Shown here in pieces: positions 1-13,600 of a stretch of DNA of 64,000 nucleotides. This stretch comes from Edolisoma coerulescens (lineage: Eukaryota; Chordata; Aves; Passeriformes; Campephagidae). Below the pieces are notes generated by a model, which worked only from the letters and a program-made list of their open reading frames with translations, made no database searches and was not told where the DNA came from. The DNA is taken from assembly GCA_013397115.1 (NCBI GenBank), contig VWZW01004674.1:1821824-1885823 (forward strand), given 5' to 3'. Each line of letters starts with the position of its first letter. Position 1 is the stretch's first letter. Made by a program: the position numbers and the translations under genes.

Positions 1-3000
1 CTTTCCAAGACAATTTCCACCTCTACCAAGGGTCTTGCTGGCAGCATCCATATGGAAATACCATTTTAATGATTTATACAGCCACTGTGACAAAGGCAGA
101 TTCTTTGTCAAGCCTTGTAGTTGATTTTCAGTGCTTAGACTGAGCTCCCATGAAGGAGAGAAAGGAACCAGCAGTGTATCCACCACCAGTGACAGGCACG
201 CAGTGTTCGTACACCTCAGGTGACACATGTGCTGCTGGAGAGAGGGCAGTACCCAATCTTTGTCAGGTGCACCACTTACCTTCTTGTCTGTTACTGGCAG
301 TCCCCTTGTGGTCCTTAAGGACACATTTATGCAACGGATTTGGCATTTCCAAGAAGCACAGGCCAGCTCATGCCCATGAAGCACTAATGCAAGACACTCC
401 CTGGACAGTTAGACGAGGAAATACAGCTGGGAGCAAAGCTACCAGAACTATTTACTTCAAGGCATAGCACACTTCTCCAGCTACAGGCTAAGCACCTCTG
501 TATGTGAGGGTCAAGCACAAACCTTACAGACACCACTTCCCTTTGAGGCACATTTGGTTCTCAGGGTTTCTTTTTCCCTAACACCCATTGATTCACTGCC
601 AGTCCCTTCCCCAGCTCCTCCAGTTCCACAGTGCAAGGAACCCACCAGGGCCCAAGTTAAGACTGAAAATCAAGCTGACAGTAAAGCCACACACACCTGA
701 AGGACAGGCTCTAGAACAAAAAAAACAACCCCAAAAGCCCCCCAAAACCCAACCCCCCCACCATGTGGATATTAAAATCTAAGTAAAACTTTTAACACAA
801 AGTTAATGAATTACCAATGAATTTACCCTGTGTACAGAGAATAGATACATAATCTTCCCCATGCCTCTCTGTCTTTTCATCTGTCAAATGAAAGACATGA
901 GGCAGGGGAGGAGGGTACAAAGATACCAAGTAAATAATCTAATGTATGATTTGCAGGGTAAAGACATGGCTGAGATTCTGCACAGACATTCTTGTTGTGA
1001 TATGCCCGGCTAATCACAACAATTTTGTGTTAAATTCTCCTTTGAATTTGAAGCTGCAGGGTCTGAAATTTTGGATAGACAAATCTTTGCAAGACAACAC
1101 TAGGAGCAACCCAGCAGAGGGAGAAACTGCTGACTGATACCCAGTTAGAGGGGATGCCAAACACCAGAAGGAGTTAAGTATAAATGAAGGACAATCTCTG
1201 TAGTCTCTGCTGAGGACAAATATATAACTTCTCTATACCTAGCCTGAGGGGTATTCATTTTAGAATACAAGACTCCTGTAGGATAAGACAAGAATCTTGT
1301 AACCCAAGATTAATTCTACTTAGCTGGGAAGTCAATGAGATTACTCCAAGTGAAACATACCAAATGCCTGCTATACTGAGCTTTTAGTGCACCAAGCTAA
1401 TTTAGTGCTTTCCTAGTCACCACGACCAAATAAATCAAATTTATAACTAGCGCTGAAGAAAACGAGAAATGTTGTAACTTGTTCCACGGAAAAATGGTTC
1501 CAGATATCACTGCAGATACGGAAACAGTAACTAACACATACTACATTGTCATCCTTTACCGACACAGCCTTTTGCATCTCATCCATATTTAGAGATACAT
1601 AACCTCCTAGCTGGACTTCCTGCAGAACTGCAAGAAACAGATGATGATTTTACCAAATGGTAAGGTGTCATTTTCACTATGGAAAATCAGAGAAAAACAC
1701 ATGTAGTGCATATGATAGCTTACAAAAAGAATATTTTTCTTTAATGAGACTCTATGTTTACATTTTAAATGCATTCAATCACTTCATGCTAAATTCTTGA
1801 GTTAAAAAACCTGCAAGTTTTAAATACCTAGAACTGATCACTGTTGAAGTATTCTGTAAGACAGTACTACCATCCTATTTGGACATCAAATAAATCAAAA
1901 AAAGGAAAGGAAATGAAAGTTCATGTAATATACAAGTTAAAGCATTAAAATCTCTCTTTAAATTACCACCAAAATATAATACTTACATCCAGCCTTTCAC
2001 AAGCAGATTTGCAAAGGACATCTGTGAATCTCTCGCACATAATGAGTATGGAGAATTCCCAATATTCCCATTCATAAAAATGAACCTGTGACCATCTGTT
2101 GAATAACACTGCCATGGTCATTATACAGCGCTTGGCATAATTATTTGGTTTAACGAAGTTATTTTTATTGCCAAAATCTTTAAGTAATCAATCCATTTTC
2201 ATCCAAAGAACTCAAAATAAAATAAAAAGATGAGAATTAAGAAAACATAAACTCTGAAGATAGATGGCAAAAGAAAAACACCATGAAATTAACAGTGAAC
2301 TTCTAATTCCAAGAGGTTTTTTTTAATGAAGAGGTGACAAGAGCAAGGTTCCTTCTTTTTTTCAGGGAGTTTCTATCCCTACTGGAGTATAGCAGTATTT
2401 TGGAGGTTTCATGAATGCCATTATATGCTCTTAATAATAATAATTTCATGTTTAGTTGATCTTAACACAGGAAAGACTTCTTCACCCATGTAACAAAATG
2501 GTTGACTGTCTTCAGTAAAAACTCATAAAGCCATCTTTCAAGTAGGAATGAAAGGAAACAATATAAACTGAAAGGTAACTGGAGATGGGGGCAAAATACC
2601 TCCCCAAAAGAGCACCAGAAGCAAATTGTCAACCTCTGTGCTCTGATTTTACTGCTGCTTGGCATTTTTTAAAATTATTTTTCTTTCCCACATCTTTTCA
2701 ACTCAGAATGAAAAAATGCAGCACAGAGATAAACCATTAATGCAGAAAAACACTTTCATTTGAGCTTAAATGCGTGACATGCTGAGAATGTTAAAAATTA
2801 AGTTATTAACAACAAAGACATGTAACACTTGGTTGCATTAAGCAACATCGTCCCAGATTTCTACTTGTTCCATAAATGTCAAGTCTACATTCTGAAACTC
2901 ATATCATGAAACATAACCTTTGAAATTTCACACATTTTGGATCAGAAATGGAAAGCTATGGAATTCTTCCATTCTGCCATGTGGAAATACAAGCTATGAT

Positions 3001-6000
3001 ACACTGAGCAAAGTCTCTTGCACAAAATAAATAACAACTCTACACCATGGTTATGGATCCCAAATTGACAAAGATGAAATAGGTTTATGGTTTATCACTG
3101 ATTCACTTAACACCACCATAAAATCCAGTCTTTGTCCTCTCTCTCACTCTCATTTTGTTAGTAAAATTTAGAGCCTTCAATTCCCACATCTGTTAAATTA
3201 AAATTTCTCAGTGGCAACCTGTTTCACAGACAGACAGAGCAGTTAAACTAAAACAGTAAGCACCACAAATCATGAAGAGTAAACCCATTATTATTTCCTG
3301 GATGCCACTAATTCTTATATTAAACACAAAGTACTCAGTTATAAGCATGCAAACGTAAGATTAAAACACAATAAAGATGTCCTATGGAAACAACTACAAA
3401 GTACAAAGTGCCATTTCCAAAGAAAATTAATTTACTTCCAACCAGACTAGTACACTAAACACGTCGGTATGGTGCCAAGTGTACACAATTGATCATCTGG
3501 AGATAAAGAGTAGTGTCAGAATCAGCAGGATGGAAGTTTGGAGACCTGGGGTTTATTTTCAAACAAATGCTAATACCTTCTCAAATAAGCATCTATTCTT
3601 GTCCCATGCCATCCTCCTACCTTGTGATATTTACAGCTGTATTTGGAATAAAAAGAATGTCTTGCTGCATATTTGTTCTTTAGGTCTCAGTAGGGCTCAG
3701 GGTCTTTCTGCAGGACTACGGCACACATCAACACTGAACATTTACCTGTGTACCAACCAACTCTGAAGTGCTTGCACCTTTGTGGGGCAGAGACAGAGAT
3801 TTGTGTGTTCCTATGTGTGTCTGCACACCTGCAAGCCAGCACTGCTTTCTATGGGTTTGCAATAATGCAGCCACAGCTACAGTTGCTGCAGATCACGACA
3901 GACTGCAAAGTAAATGTTTTTGGTGCTTTCCCAACCACAGAAACAAGGGCAAAAAACACATGTCATGTGTTCAACGTCTGTTTTGACTTGCATGTGAATG
4001 GGAATGATGATGGCATATGCATCAACTCAGTGAAAGCTTTTTTACAAAGAGAAGAATTGGGGTTTTTTTAATGGTTTGTGTAGTATTAAATTAGTAACAT
4101 CTATCAGCTGAAAAGTGTTTTATGGGGAAATCTGTTCTTTGGCACAACAAAGCACATATAGGTAAGGAAACAGTTTGTAGAAAGCAGTTTAAAAACAAAT
4201 TAAAATAAAGATAGCAATGTCAATACAAAATCTTAAAGCAGAAATCAACATTTTCCATGAGGTCAAATTTTCAAACACAGTCTGCACAGGGGCCAAAGCA
4301 TACAGCAGGGGCTTCATGTCCAGTCTCCCCAGATAAAAAAATCTCCTCACATTACCTCTCAGAGAATTTACATTGCACCAATGTAAGCAGTGTAATGTCT
4401 TTCTGCCTGACATCCTGTTTGAGCCTGGGTACTCCCTCGTGTCCACACATCCTGAGCACACAGCCTTCTGGGGACCTGCCCAGCAGCTCCTGGAACAGCA
4501 TTTGTAGATAACTGCTTGTCAACATTTTGTAGGGGGCTTCCTAGAGCCCTGAAGAGTTGTGAGCTGTTCCAAATCCTGTCTTTCCCTGAAAAGGCCAACA
4601 CTTTCTAGGATGCACTTCAAAATCAAGGCATGATTCATTGTCACCTGGATATAATTTCATGTTACAACCTATTTAAATCAAAATCTGTTCTTTCCACATG
4701 GCCCAAAAGAAGACACTCATTTAGATATTCACTGCCACTATAAGGAAAAATCAGGTAACACCGCTGGAAAAGCTTAACTGGGACTCTAATCTCTAGTGAT
4801 TATATTTTCATTAATACAATAGCAACGACCAATCCATCTGAAACAGTTCCCCAGGCTTCTTAAGGGACAAGCTACCTAAAGAAAAACATTATCAGACAAA
4901 GCAATGCTTAGAACTAGGCTGCTGTCTTCAGCTTGACTATCTGAGACTTGGCAAAAAGCAATTGCATCTACAGAACAAAAGAAAGAGAACACTTTCAACC
5001 TGTATTTGGGAAGAAGATTTCACTATGTACCAGTGGTAGGTTTAAACAAAGGTAATGGTCATGCCAGGACATATTTCAAGTGAGGGATACTGTCCTACAC
5101 TGAGGTAGAGGGGCAACCATGCTTCTGCACAGTAGTTCTAAAGTTGCTTTAAAATTGTTTCATTATTTCTCAGACTAAGAAATTCTGTAAAATATATTTA
5201 TTAAAACAGAAAAGGTGCAGGAGCGCTGTAAAAAGCATGCTGTGCAAACAACCCCAGAGGAGAGACAAGCAGAACGCTCCAGCAACCGGGAGCTAGTTAT
5301 TAAAAAGCAGTACAAAAAGAAAGCAGGGATTGTGTGGATTCCTGTCCCTTTCTTTCCATCACAGGTAAGGGCTGAGGACCAGGGGGATGACCCAGAAGAG
5401 AGTCTCATAAACATTGTCTTGTGTCTTACCAAAGCACCGTGTTGAGCAGCTGGTACATGCTGCCCATGCATAGGGACCTTTAGAGGGACATACCGTGCAG
5501 CCAGCCTTCGGGCAATGCATGTACTCCCTGAACAGCTTCTGCTGGAACTCTTGCTCTCCCAGCTTCTTTTCCCCATTATGCAGTCTCCCTGCCATAGTTT
5601 CTCTGTCCTCTTCCCTAGACTTGTCTTGGCAATCAGAAAATCAGTTTAGTTTATCATCTTCGAACTTCCATTCTCCTGAATGCATTTTGTAAACTCCAGT
5701 GTCCCTTCCCACGTCTCTCTAGAAGTCAAAAAGCAACATGTTTTCCTTCTTTTCCATTTGTTGTCAGGAAAATTTGTCAAGAATCATCACTTATGTTGCC
5801 AGACATCTGATCAAATGCTTCAGCTAGGGAGCCAGAATTCTCCAACTGTGGCATTGGTACATTTGTTGCATCTGAAATGAAACATAGGGAGATGGTTAAC
5901 AGAGACACTGAGCAACTGCAGCAAACTCTCTATAACAAGGAATTCAGTACAAAAAAAATACCTCTCAGTTCACAGTGGATTTTCAGAGCCTTTCAGGAAG

Positions 6001-9000
6001 ACACCCTGCACTTAAATTCTAAGTGATTAGCACAAAATCATAATGATCTCCTCTGTCACCTTTGCTTCTTTGGGGTGAGGAAAGGAAGCAGGGCAGGCAA
6101 ATATATCAGGCTTGTATTAGAGCATGTGTGGGAGCAGTTGCTCAAATGAGTCAAAGGAGAGACACCACAGACAGACTCATACTGGATTACTTTCTATGGA
6201 CAGCAAAATGCCTCAAGATAACCTGCACCTGGCTGTAGTCAAGGAAAGAAGTCCTAACAGAATGAATGCGGAGGGAGCAAGACTGGTGAGTTTGCTCTTG
6301 TTCTTCTCTCAAAGAAAGGTAAGCAGTGTGAGCTGAAGACAGGAAAGCAAATTCACACCAGCATCATGGGAGATGAGGATTCTACCTTCAGTGCCAACCT
6401 AGGCACTTGGACACCTGTGTCCAAAAAAAAAAAAGAAACAAACAAAGAAATCTTGATAAACTAGTTCTATGGATTTGGGTAAATCAGGGCTAAATTAGAG
6501 TGTTAACCATCCTGCTCTGAAATTTAGTCTCTTGTAGGTTGGTTTCTAATAAGAATTACAGTTGTGGCAGAAATGTCAACCTGAAATGTTATTTGGAGCT
6601 GTACAGGCCTAACATCCTACAATTCAGAAGCAACACATGAGCTAAACCACAACCTCCCCACAGCTCTATTACTTCCTGGGGCGTGACAGCATCCACTGGA
6701 AAAAAAAAAAGGGGGTGGCGTTGCAATTTCTATCATAAGAACAAATCCTACAAATGGGTGCCTTCCTTCTCATTAAAAAACTGCACCTACCCACTTCATG
6801 AATTAAATAGTGGCACATATATGAACCCAGCCACCAAGCATGCAGACAAAGCCCAAAGTTAAGAAAAACAAAACAAACCATGGCAGTGACATACCTTGTG
6901 TTGATTCCCTTATTTCCTGAGCTTCTCTCCTCCCAAACCCACTTGGCTGCTGTCTCTGGAGTTTCTGTCTCTACAAAGAGATCTGGATGCCCAGCACAGT
7001 CTCAGACATGTCCTGGTTCTGTATTCAGATCCTGAGTCTGAATGGAGTATCCTTCTCTTCTCCCAACAGAAAATTTATGGGTACCCTTCTTGGTGCTGAT
7101 TCCAAAGTGCCAAAAGTGAGGCAGGATTTTCTTCCACGTCTGGGAGGTCTACTATCATCCCAGACACCATTACAGCGCATCTTCAAGTTCTTTCTCCTCT
7201 CTTGGTACTGCCCCAGGGCACACCTGGTACACTGACGGGCAAGGTGCTCTTACACTTGGCTATCAGAGTCCAACAGACACTAACACCACCTCAATGTCCT
7301 GGGTATTCACACATTCTCAGTGTTACCTACGTGAGGCCAGTTTGCAGGTATGATCCTTTCTTCTGAGAAATGTTCCAAGAACATCTTGATAGATACAGAT
7401 AAATCTGTACAGAGCGAAGACTTCCAAAAAAAGTATCACCTCAAGTCAATGGAATAGAAACTGGACCAGACAGAAGCATGTAGATACTATGCCATGACTT
7501 GATGTCCATACTGGAGTTAGCCTTGTCCAGAGCAAGAATAATGCACACAGTAGTGTGACCATGTACCACTGCTAGCAGATGCAGGTGTAGTTCAGCACTT
7601 TCCCAGGAAGAGGTCCTTACAATGGGTCTGCATGCCAAAACTCTCCAGTGTCAAAATGAGGCAAATCAGTATGGAACTGATCAGTACTGATAGGAAATCA
7701 GCGTGTGACAGCGTGCCATAAGCCTTCTTTTCAAAGGTACAAGATCAGCAACAGTTGGGCACACATGCCCAAGCACTTCCAACAGCAAAAGGGAAACAGA
7801 AATCTGTAAAATCTGCCATCAGAAAGCCAAGCATAAAAGGCAGCTCTACACCATAGGCTCTTTTGTCTAAACCCTCATGAACGGGAACTGGTTTGTGGGA
7901 CATTACACTCAGAGCAAAGTGTAAGCATTGTACAAGAGCAAAGCTGAAACTCCCTCAGAAACCAAAGGGAAGCATGAAACACACTCAGCAGTAAAACACT
8001 CAAAATCTCTTTCCCAACAAGGACACCGTGGAAGGTGGTGAAGCTAGCAAGTTTCCAGACCAAAATGGCAGTCAAGCCTCTGAAAGGTGAGGACTGAGGT
8101 CTGATCTGTGACACAGACCTCATGAAAATCCACTGCAACTGCAAACCTCCTTAGTCCCCAAATCCAAATCCAAAGTACTCCAAATCCACTGCTACCTGAG
8201 AGAAATCAAAACCAAGAGCCAGGGCTCAAAAATGCCCTTTCCTCCATGCTCCTTGCAGAGCTCAAGAAATGCAGCATTATGACTAATTTGATTCATGAGA
8301 ACATCCTGAAATGCAGGCTGTTACAAGCCAAACATGAGATTGCTTTTTGCAATCTGAACTCAGGAATATATCTCTAGAATTCATTAAAAAACAAATCATA
8401 TGTAAATCCAGCACATAATAATTTAAAGAGAATTACATATGAGTAGAGTGGTTAATAAGTAGATAAACAGTAAAGAAAATCTTCTAATTCTAGCTCATAT
8501 CTTCAAGCAGAACTGCACATTATCAACTTCCCTCTCACTTTACGTTTAGTCGTTCCAAAACAAATACACACAAGATCAAAGTAACGTGGAGAACCCACCA
8601 GTTTTAAATAAATTGAGTAGGAAACAGAAAACTATCTTGCAGGTTTTCATTCTGTGAAGATTGTTTTGCAGCAGATAAAATGCAATAGCTAAGGAAGACC
8701 CCATTACAATATATCATACACAGCATATATATGTTTATATATTACAAGTGCTTGCTGAGAGTATGATGATGGCTTATCCTCTGTCACTTCAGCATGGAAT
8801 CAGTAAGGTTGTATCAATTGGAAGAGTGTTGCACAGTGTGTCTAAAAGTTTCTTCAGTATTCAAAGGTATTACAGGTTCTTTGTACGAATTTAAGGCACT
8901 ATGCATCCATAAAAGCAGTTGAAAGATTGGAAAGTGAAAGAATACATTTCCAACAGCAATTTTACAAATAAAATCACTGTTAAGGTTTATTCACCTCTGC

Positions 9001-10543
9001 TACAATCACAAATCAAACCTGCAATGTGTATATATGGCAGTAGCCAACACCTGAAACTTTGAGAAAACAAAGCAAAAATCTACTATTCCATTATACAAAC
9101 GTCCATTTATCTCACACTGTGCACAGAGAAAACATTTTTCTGATAGCTGTAATGCTACTCTCATACTCTGAAGTGCAGGATCTAATTACCATCAACTTAA
9201 TTAAAACTAATTTCTTTTTATCGATTACTTAACTTTCTGATGTTGCTTTAACCCTACTGCCTTAGGGAATGTTTTCAAAGATTCACATCAATGTTATGAC
9301 TTTTTCTATTAATTAAGCTATTCTGACTAATTTGCCCTTTTAAAATGGTTCTCAATGCTATATATCTGCTAAGTGACAAATGGTAGAGTTTAAACAATTA
9401 CAGATATTCAAACATTGGTGGCTTTGCTCTTTTTTCCCCCTTCTTTCCCCTTTACCTTTCCCTTCGGGAAGTTCACAGACCACAAAAGATCTGTATAGAA
9501 GAGTTTCCAAGAAGTGTGTGCTTTTCATAACTATCCTAATGGTTAGTGAGCTGCTTTGTGCCCACTCTTCAATTTTCCTGAACAAACATATATAAGACCC
9601 CAATCTAATAATCCTTTTCAGTCCTTAAAGCCTCTAAAATACAACATAACCTCGTGTGAATGATAAACATCTATTAATTTTACTGGATTTAAACCCAGTC
9701 TGCATGAAAAACTGAATTGTTTAGAGGAGATGTGGACAGGCTTTGCTTAATTTAAGCCTAAACAATGAACTGAGCAATAAACTACCCCATGAAATACTAG
9801 ATCTCCATTAACCATAACTAGGAGAACAGTGGTGAGAAAAATTACAATAACATCATCTCATTATCCTAACACTTTAGAAAAGTCACAACTCAAAATGGAG
9901 AAGAGGAAATGATAATTTTTTTTTAAATTCTAGTTTTTTTAGTTTTTCATTTTTCTGGCTATAAGCTGAATTAATTTGGCAATATGGGAAAATAATTTTC
10001 ACATTATCATGCTTTCAGCTAATAGCTGACTTTGAATAATCAGCTGCTTTTGCAAGCTTTAATACTTATCATGGAACCTAAATAATCCAAATCGTAAGGA
10101 TTTTTTATAAAAATAACCCTACCCTACTTTTATAGCCTGTAGTAGCAAATACAGTATGGACAAAAATTATTTAACAGATCATAAAGAAAAACTGAAAAAG
10201 CATACCTAGATTCTTACCTATCTGCAGCCCTTCTTTCAAAATTTTTTAAATTGATTTTTAACCTCACATAAAATTTTCAACACAAATGCTTACATAGGAA
10301 AAGCAGGGGTGTGATAATATAAAGAATTCTGCTTACTTGAAATGCACTTAAACCCCCTTTAAACTCACAACAAATAGGACTGCACCCTTGAGAAAAACAC
10401 AGCAAAAACCCCAGCAAAACGCCACTAAACATAGCACTAAAAATCCTCAGAAGACTCTTTAAATTCTGCTGACATCCCAGTCAGAGAGGAGTGACAGAGA
10501 TGCTAAAGGGAAGCCAATTGATGATCAGTCAATACAAGCTTAC
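1..10543 (-). other. ASXL3: ASXL3 intron downstream of exon 5 (partial)
   Basis: This 10.5 kb is AT-rich and has no exon I can support. It starts immediately after the GTAAGC donor of exon 5 and runs out of the window. It holds short A- and C-rich low-complexity runs (about 716-765 and 6422-6450) and a small pyrimidine run near 9428-9465. Open reading frames up to 133 codons, for example at 5175-5576 on the minus strand, lack recognisable motifs. No CR1 or LTR could be confidently placed here. An AT-rich, TAAT-containing segment at about 9180-10090 is discussed as a possible conserved element. Confidence 0.8.
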
Positions 10544-10665
10544 CTGTTTAAGTGCTTTCTTTGTGTGCTGCTGGAAGGAAGATACTAGCTTGCTTTGCAC
10601 CGGTGCATTAGTAAGGCTTGAATCACGATTGGAAGACATTTCCTCAGATGTCTGCTTTGGGCAAA
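10544..10665 (-). CDS. ASXL3: ASXL3 coding exon 5: linker into the Gln/Lys-rich segment
   Basis: This 122-nt exon opens with two bases completing the split valine codon. It then encodes 40 residues that include [20 protein letters not shown] and end H-T-K-K-A-L-K-Q. The acceptor is TTTTTGTAAAG and the donor CAG|GTAAGC. The [19 protein letters not shown] stretch is shared across ASXL proteins and leads into a conserved Q-R-K-rich motif encoded by the next exon. I searched by eye for that next exon on the minus strand down to position 1 and did not find it, so it probably lies beyond the left edge. Its N-terminal part (a C-P-K-Q-T-S-E-E-M stretch) is the least conserved section. The exon ends in phase 0. 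Confidence 0.94.
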
Positions 10666-13600
10666 CTTTACAAAAAGAAACAAAAAATCAGAATACTGTT
10701 ATGGGGCTTATCTTCCCTATTTCTCGGAGAGTCATAAGGGTGGAAAAATATACCAATACAAGCAAATGCCTCAAAACCAAAAAGCTTGCTGTAAAAAGTT
10801 CAGCTGATCGTGAGGTCCACATGAGCTGAAAATCCAGCCATATTCTAAATAAATGCATAGCTTCACAAGTATTTGTACCTCATCATACCCTTTCTATGCA
10901 GCTCAGGAGGCCTTGCATATTTTGCCTTTCAGGTCCTGAGAGGTAACTGGAGTAGTTTAACAACAGATTTCACAAAAAAGCTAGATAAAAACTATCTTCC
11001 TCAACAACACATTTTAATGAATTATAAGGTATCTAAATGAGCATTTATACAGGAGACACTGACGACCCCTGGATCTAGAGAGATTCATATATAAGTAACT
11101 TCATACCAGATTGTAATGCCTTCTTAGGAGCCAGACTCACCTACTTTACAAGTACTTCTTGGTAAAGCTAAGAACACATACTTTCCTGTTTAATGGGTAG
11201 ACTGGAATATCCTGCAAAGATGAATTCTGGTCTCTCAGGTAATACATGCTGCTATACTTGTCAGCCTTCTAAATAATACATGCTTTAATGAACAAACACT
11301 ACAGTACTTGCATTAAACAGCCTCTTGAATAAATGTTGCGTGAGACACGAAAAGTCTCCTGGTTAAAAATAAATGAAAATATGATTAATTTTGTTTTTTT
11401 AAGAAACAGCTTTATTAAACAGATATGAAAGCTGTGAGAATAGCTGGAGGATCCTATTAGTCTTGTTGGTCAGCAAACTCAACTAAAAGGGCTGTAGAAA
11501 CATTTCCACTCTTAAAGCCTTGCATTACTATTACTCTCACTAGTATCCTAAGCCTGCCCAGCAAAATCAGCATTAGCATGGATCCAGAAATGGAGCAGCT
11601 TTTCTCCCATTCTCCTCTGCTGAGTCAGTTCAAGTCTGCCTTCCAGCAGCGCTCAAAGCTGCCCTGTGTGTTCACATGCCTTCTTCATAATGTTTTGCAG
11701 CAGCAAATTGTTTCCTAAGATTTGCCATACTTTTCACACCACGAGAATAGTCTGAAGACACTCAAAGCAGCTACACAGACAGGTGCCAGAAATAATGCAG
11801 CCCAGTGTTTGCCCGTTTTCTCCTCCCATCCTTCAGTGGGATGAGCGGATACCTGAAGTAGCTTTCTAAGTGTCGTGCCTTTAGCAATGTTTCATAGAAG
11901 AAACATTGTAATATTTTTTGAATTGTGTTTGTAAGAAGACACAGACAATTTAGTTATCAATAATTAATGGCCATCATAAGATGCATGTAATATTAAGCCT
12001 TTTTTTTCACACTGAAAGAAAAAAAAATTAATACTTACCTCAGTAACACAGAATACACTCTATGGCACTGCTGTTATGCCAAGATAATCATCCTATTAGA
12101 TTAAAATTTTTCATTACCAGGTAAAAGAAATGCTGTTTCGTTGCAGGATTTATAACTGATTTTTGTCTTTTTATTTTTCCTTACACTTGAAGGATTTGTC
12201 CAAATATTAAAAGAAGTTGCAACACAAAACAGGTTCTGAGTTTACAGAAGCACCTGGTTTGGATCCATCTTTTCCACATGATGAGCAAAGCTTACTATCA
12301 AATAAGACACCACAAAGAAGCAGCAAAGTGTCAGCAGAAAACAAACAATGGCTGATTTATATAATCCAAATCACTGCAATAGCTAAGCTCCTGAGACAAA
12401 GAACACCTACACCAAAACAAAAACCTGACATTTCAAATTGTCAGATTTGGTCTTCTCCTTCAAAGAAACTTGTTTTTAACTGTGTTCTGGCAAATTTTGA
12501 GAATCAAAGAATTGAAGAAAAAACCCCAGAAGTAGCATGTGTACACAAACCCAAAGTTAACGAGAGGAGAACAGAACACATTTAAAAATCCCTAAAGAAT
12601 GGAAACTGTTAAACTTAAGTTTCCCTGCTAAAAGACGATAGATACAACATGACCTGTCATGATAAACCTATTCCTGTTCCCCAGAATGACTGCAACTCCT
12701 ATTACCCTCTTGCTCAAATGGGAAATTCTGATTTTCATTACGGTGATATAGGATATTATCCAAGAGTCTCCCCTATTTATTTTGGTGATAAAGTTCGTCG
12801 TGAAGAGGTTTGACAACACTATCTGATGGTGCTCAACACTACAACCATTAATGTCAAAGTCATGATACAGCAGGAATAAAAATAAGGATAGCTCTATATT
12901 AATTTTGTACTTTCATTCATTTCTCTTTTAACAATAAACCTGGAGTTGTGACAGGATTTATAAGAGGCCACACTTCTTATTTCTATCATTACTCCAATTT
13001 TGCATAAAAATATTACCAGTGTATTGGTTTATTTTGCTTCTGTTCCTTTGAATCTTTTACAACAAAGTTAAACCAAGGAACAAGGACTGTTCTAGTGGTG
13101 AAACAACTGGAACTGAAACAACAAAGAGCTTTCCATCACTGTAATCTCTCCTACACATACAGAAGGAATACCTCGTTTCAGGCTGGTTCTTTAGCGCAAC
13201 CCAAACCTAGTTTGTTCAGGGTTTGGAAAAAAATCTAACTTTTTCCAGTAGTCCATGATTAAAGAAATAGATATATGAGGTTGAAATTTGCTGCTCAAAA
13301 TTTTTAAAACGACACTGTGATTAGAGAAACTCAACCTACTTTATTTAGAACAAATGATACTTCCTTTCTAAAACTTACTTTGTACATTATATTTTTCTTC
13401 ATATACCTTGTAGCTTAAAATAGTAACACAGTAGGAAACTATTTTAAACATCACTTTTTTATGTTTTAATTAGATTTCCATTTCCATTTAAAACCAGCTT
13501 GATACAAAACATGGCTATGAACCTAACCATCTAGTAAATAAGATGTCATTGCCTATTTTCCAAAAGTAGAAGATACAAGCATTAAAGATCTAAATACATT

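Noticed and set aside
5175..5595. Overlapping minus-strand open frames (133 and 78 codons), some Cys-rich, considered as a retropseudogene.
   Set aside because: No recognisable parent protein, no poly(A) tail or target-site duplication noticed, and the Cys spacing fits no zinc-binding family.
1..10543. Search for ASXL3 exon 6, encoding the conserved Q-Q-Q-K-R-R motif.
   Set aside because: No reverse-complement match to the expected codon pattern was seen by eye on the minus strand, so the exon is taken to lie beyond the left edge. A TBLASTN of the next ASXL3 exon would confirm.
12217..12585. 122-codon plus-strand open frame in intron 4.
   Set aside because: Ordinary AT-rich intron sequence, no motif, antisense to ASXL3, and a length expected by chance in a 64 kb window.
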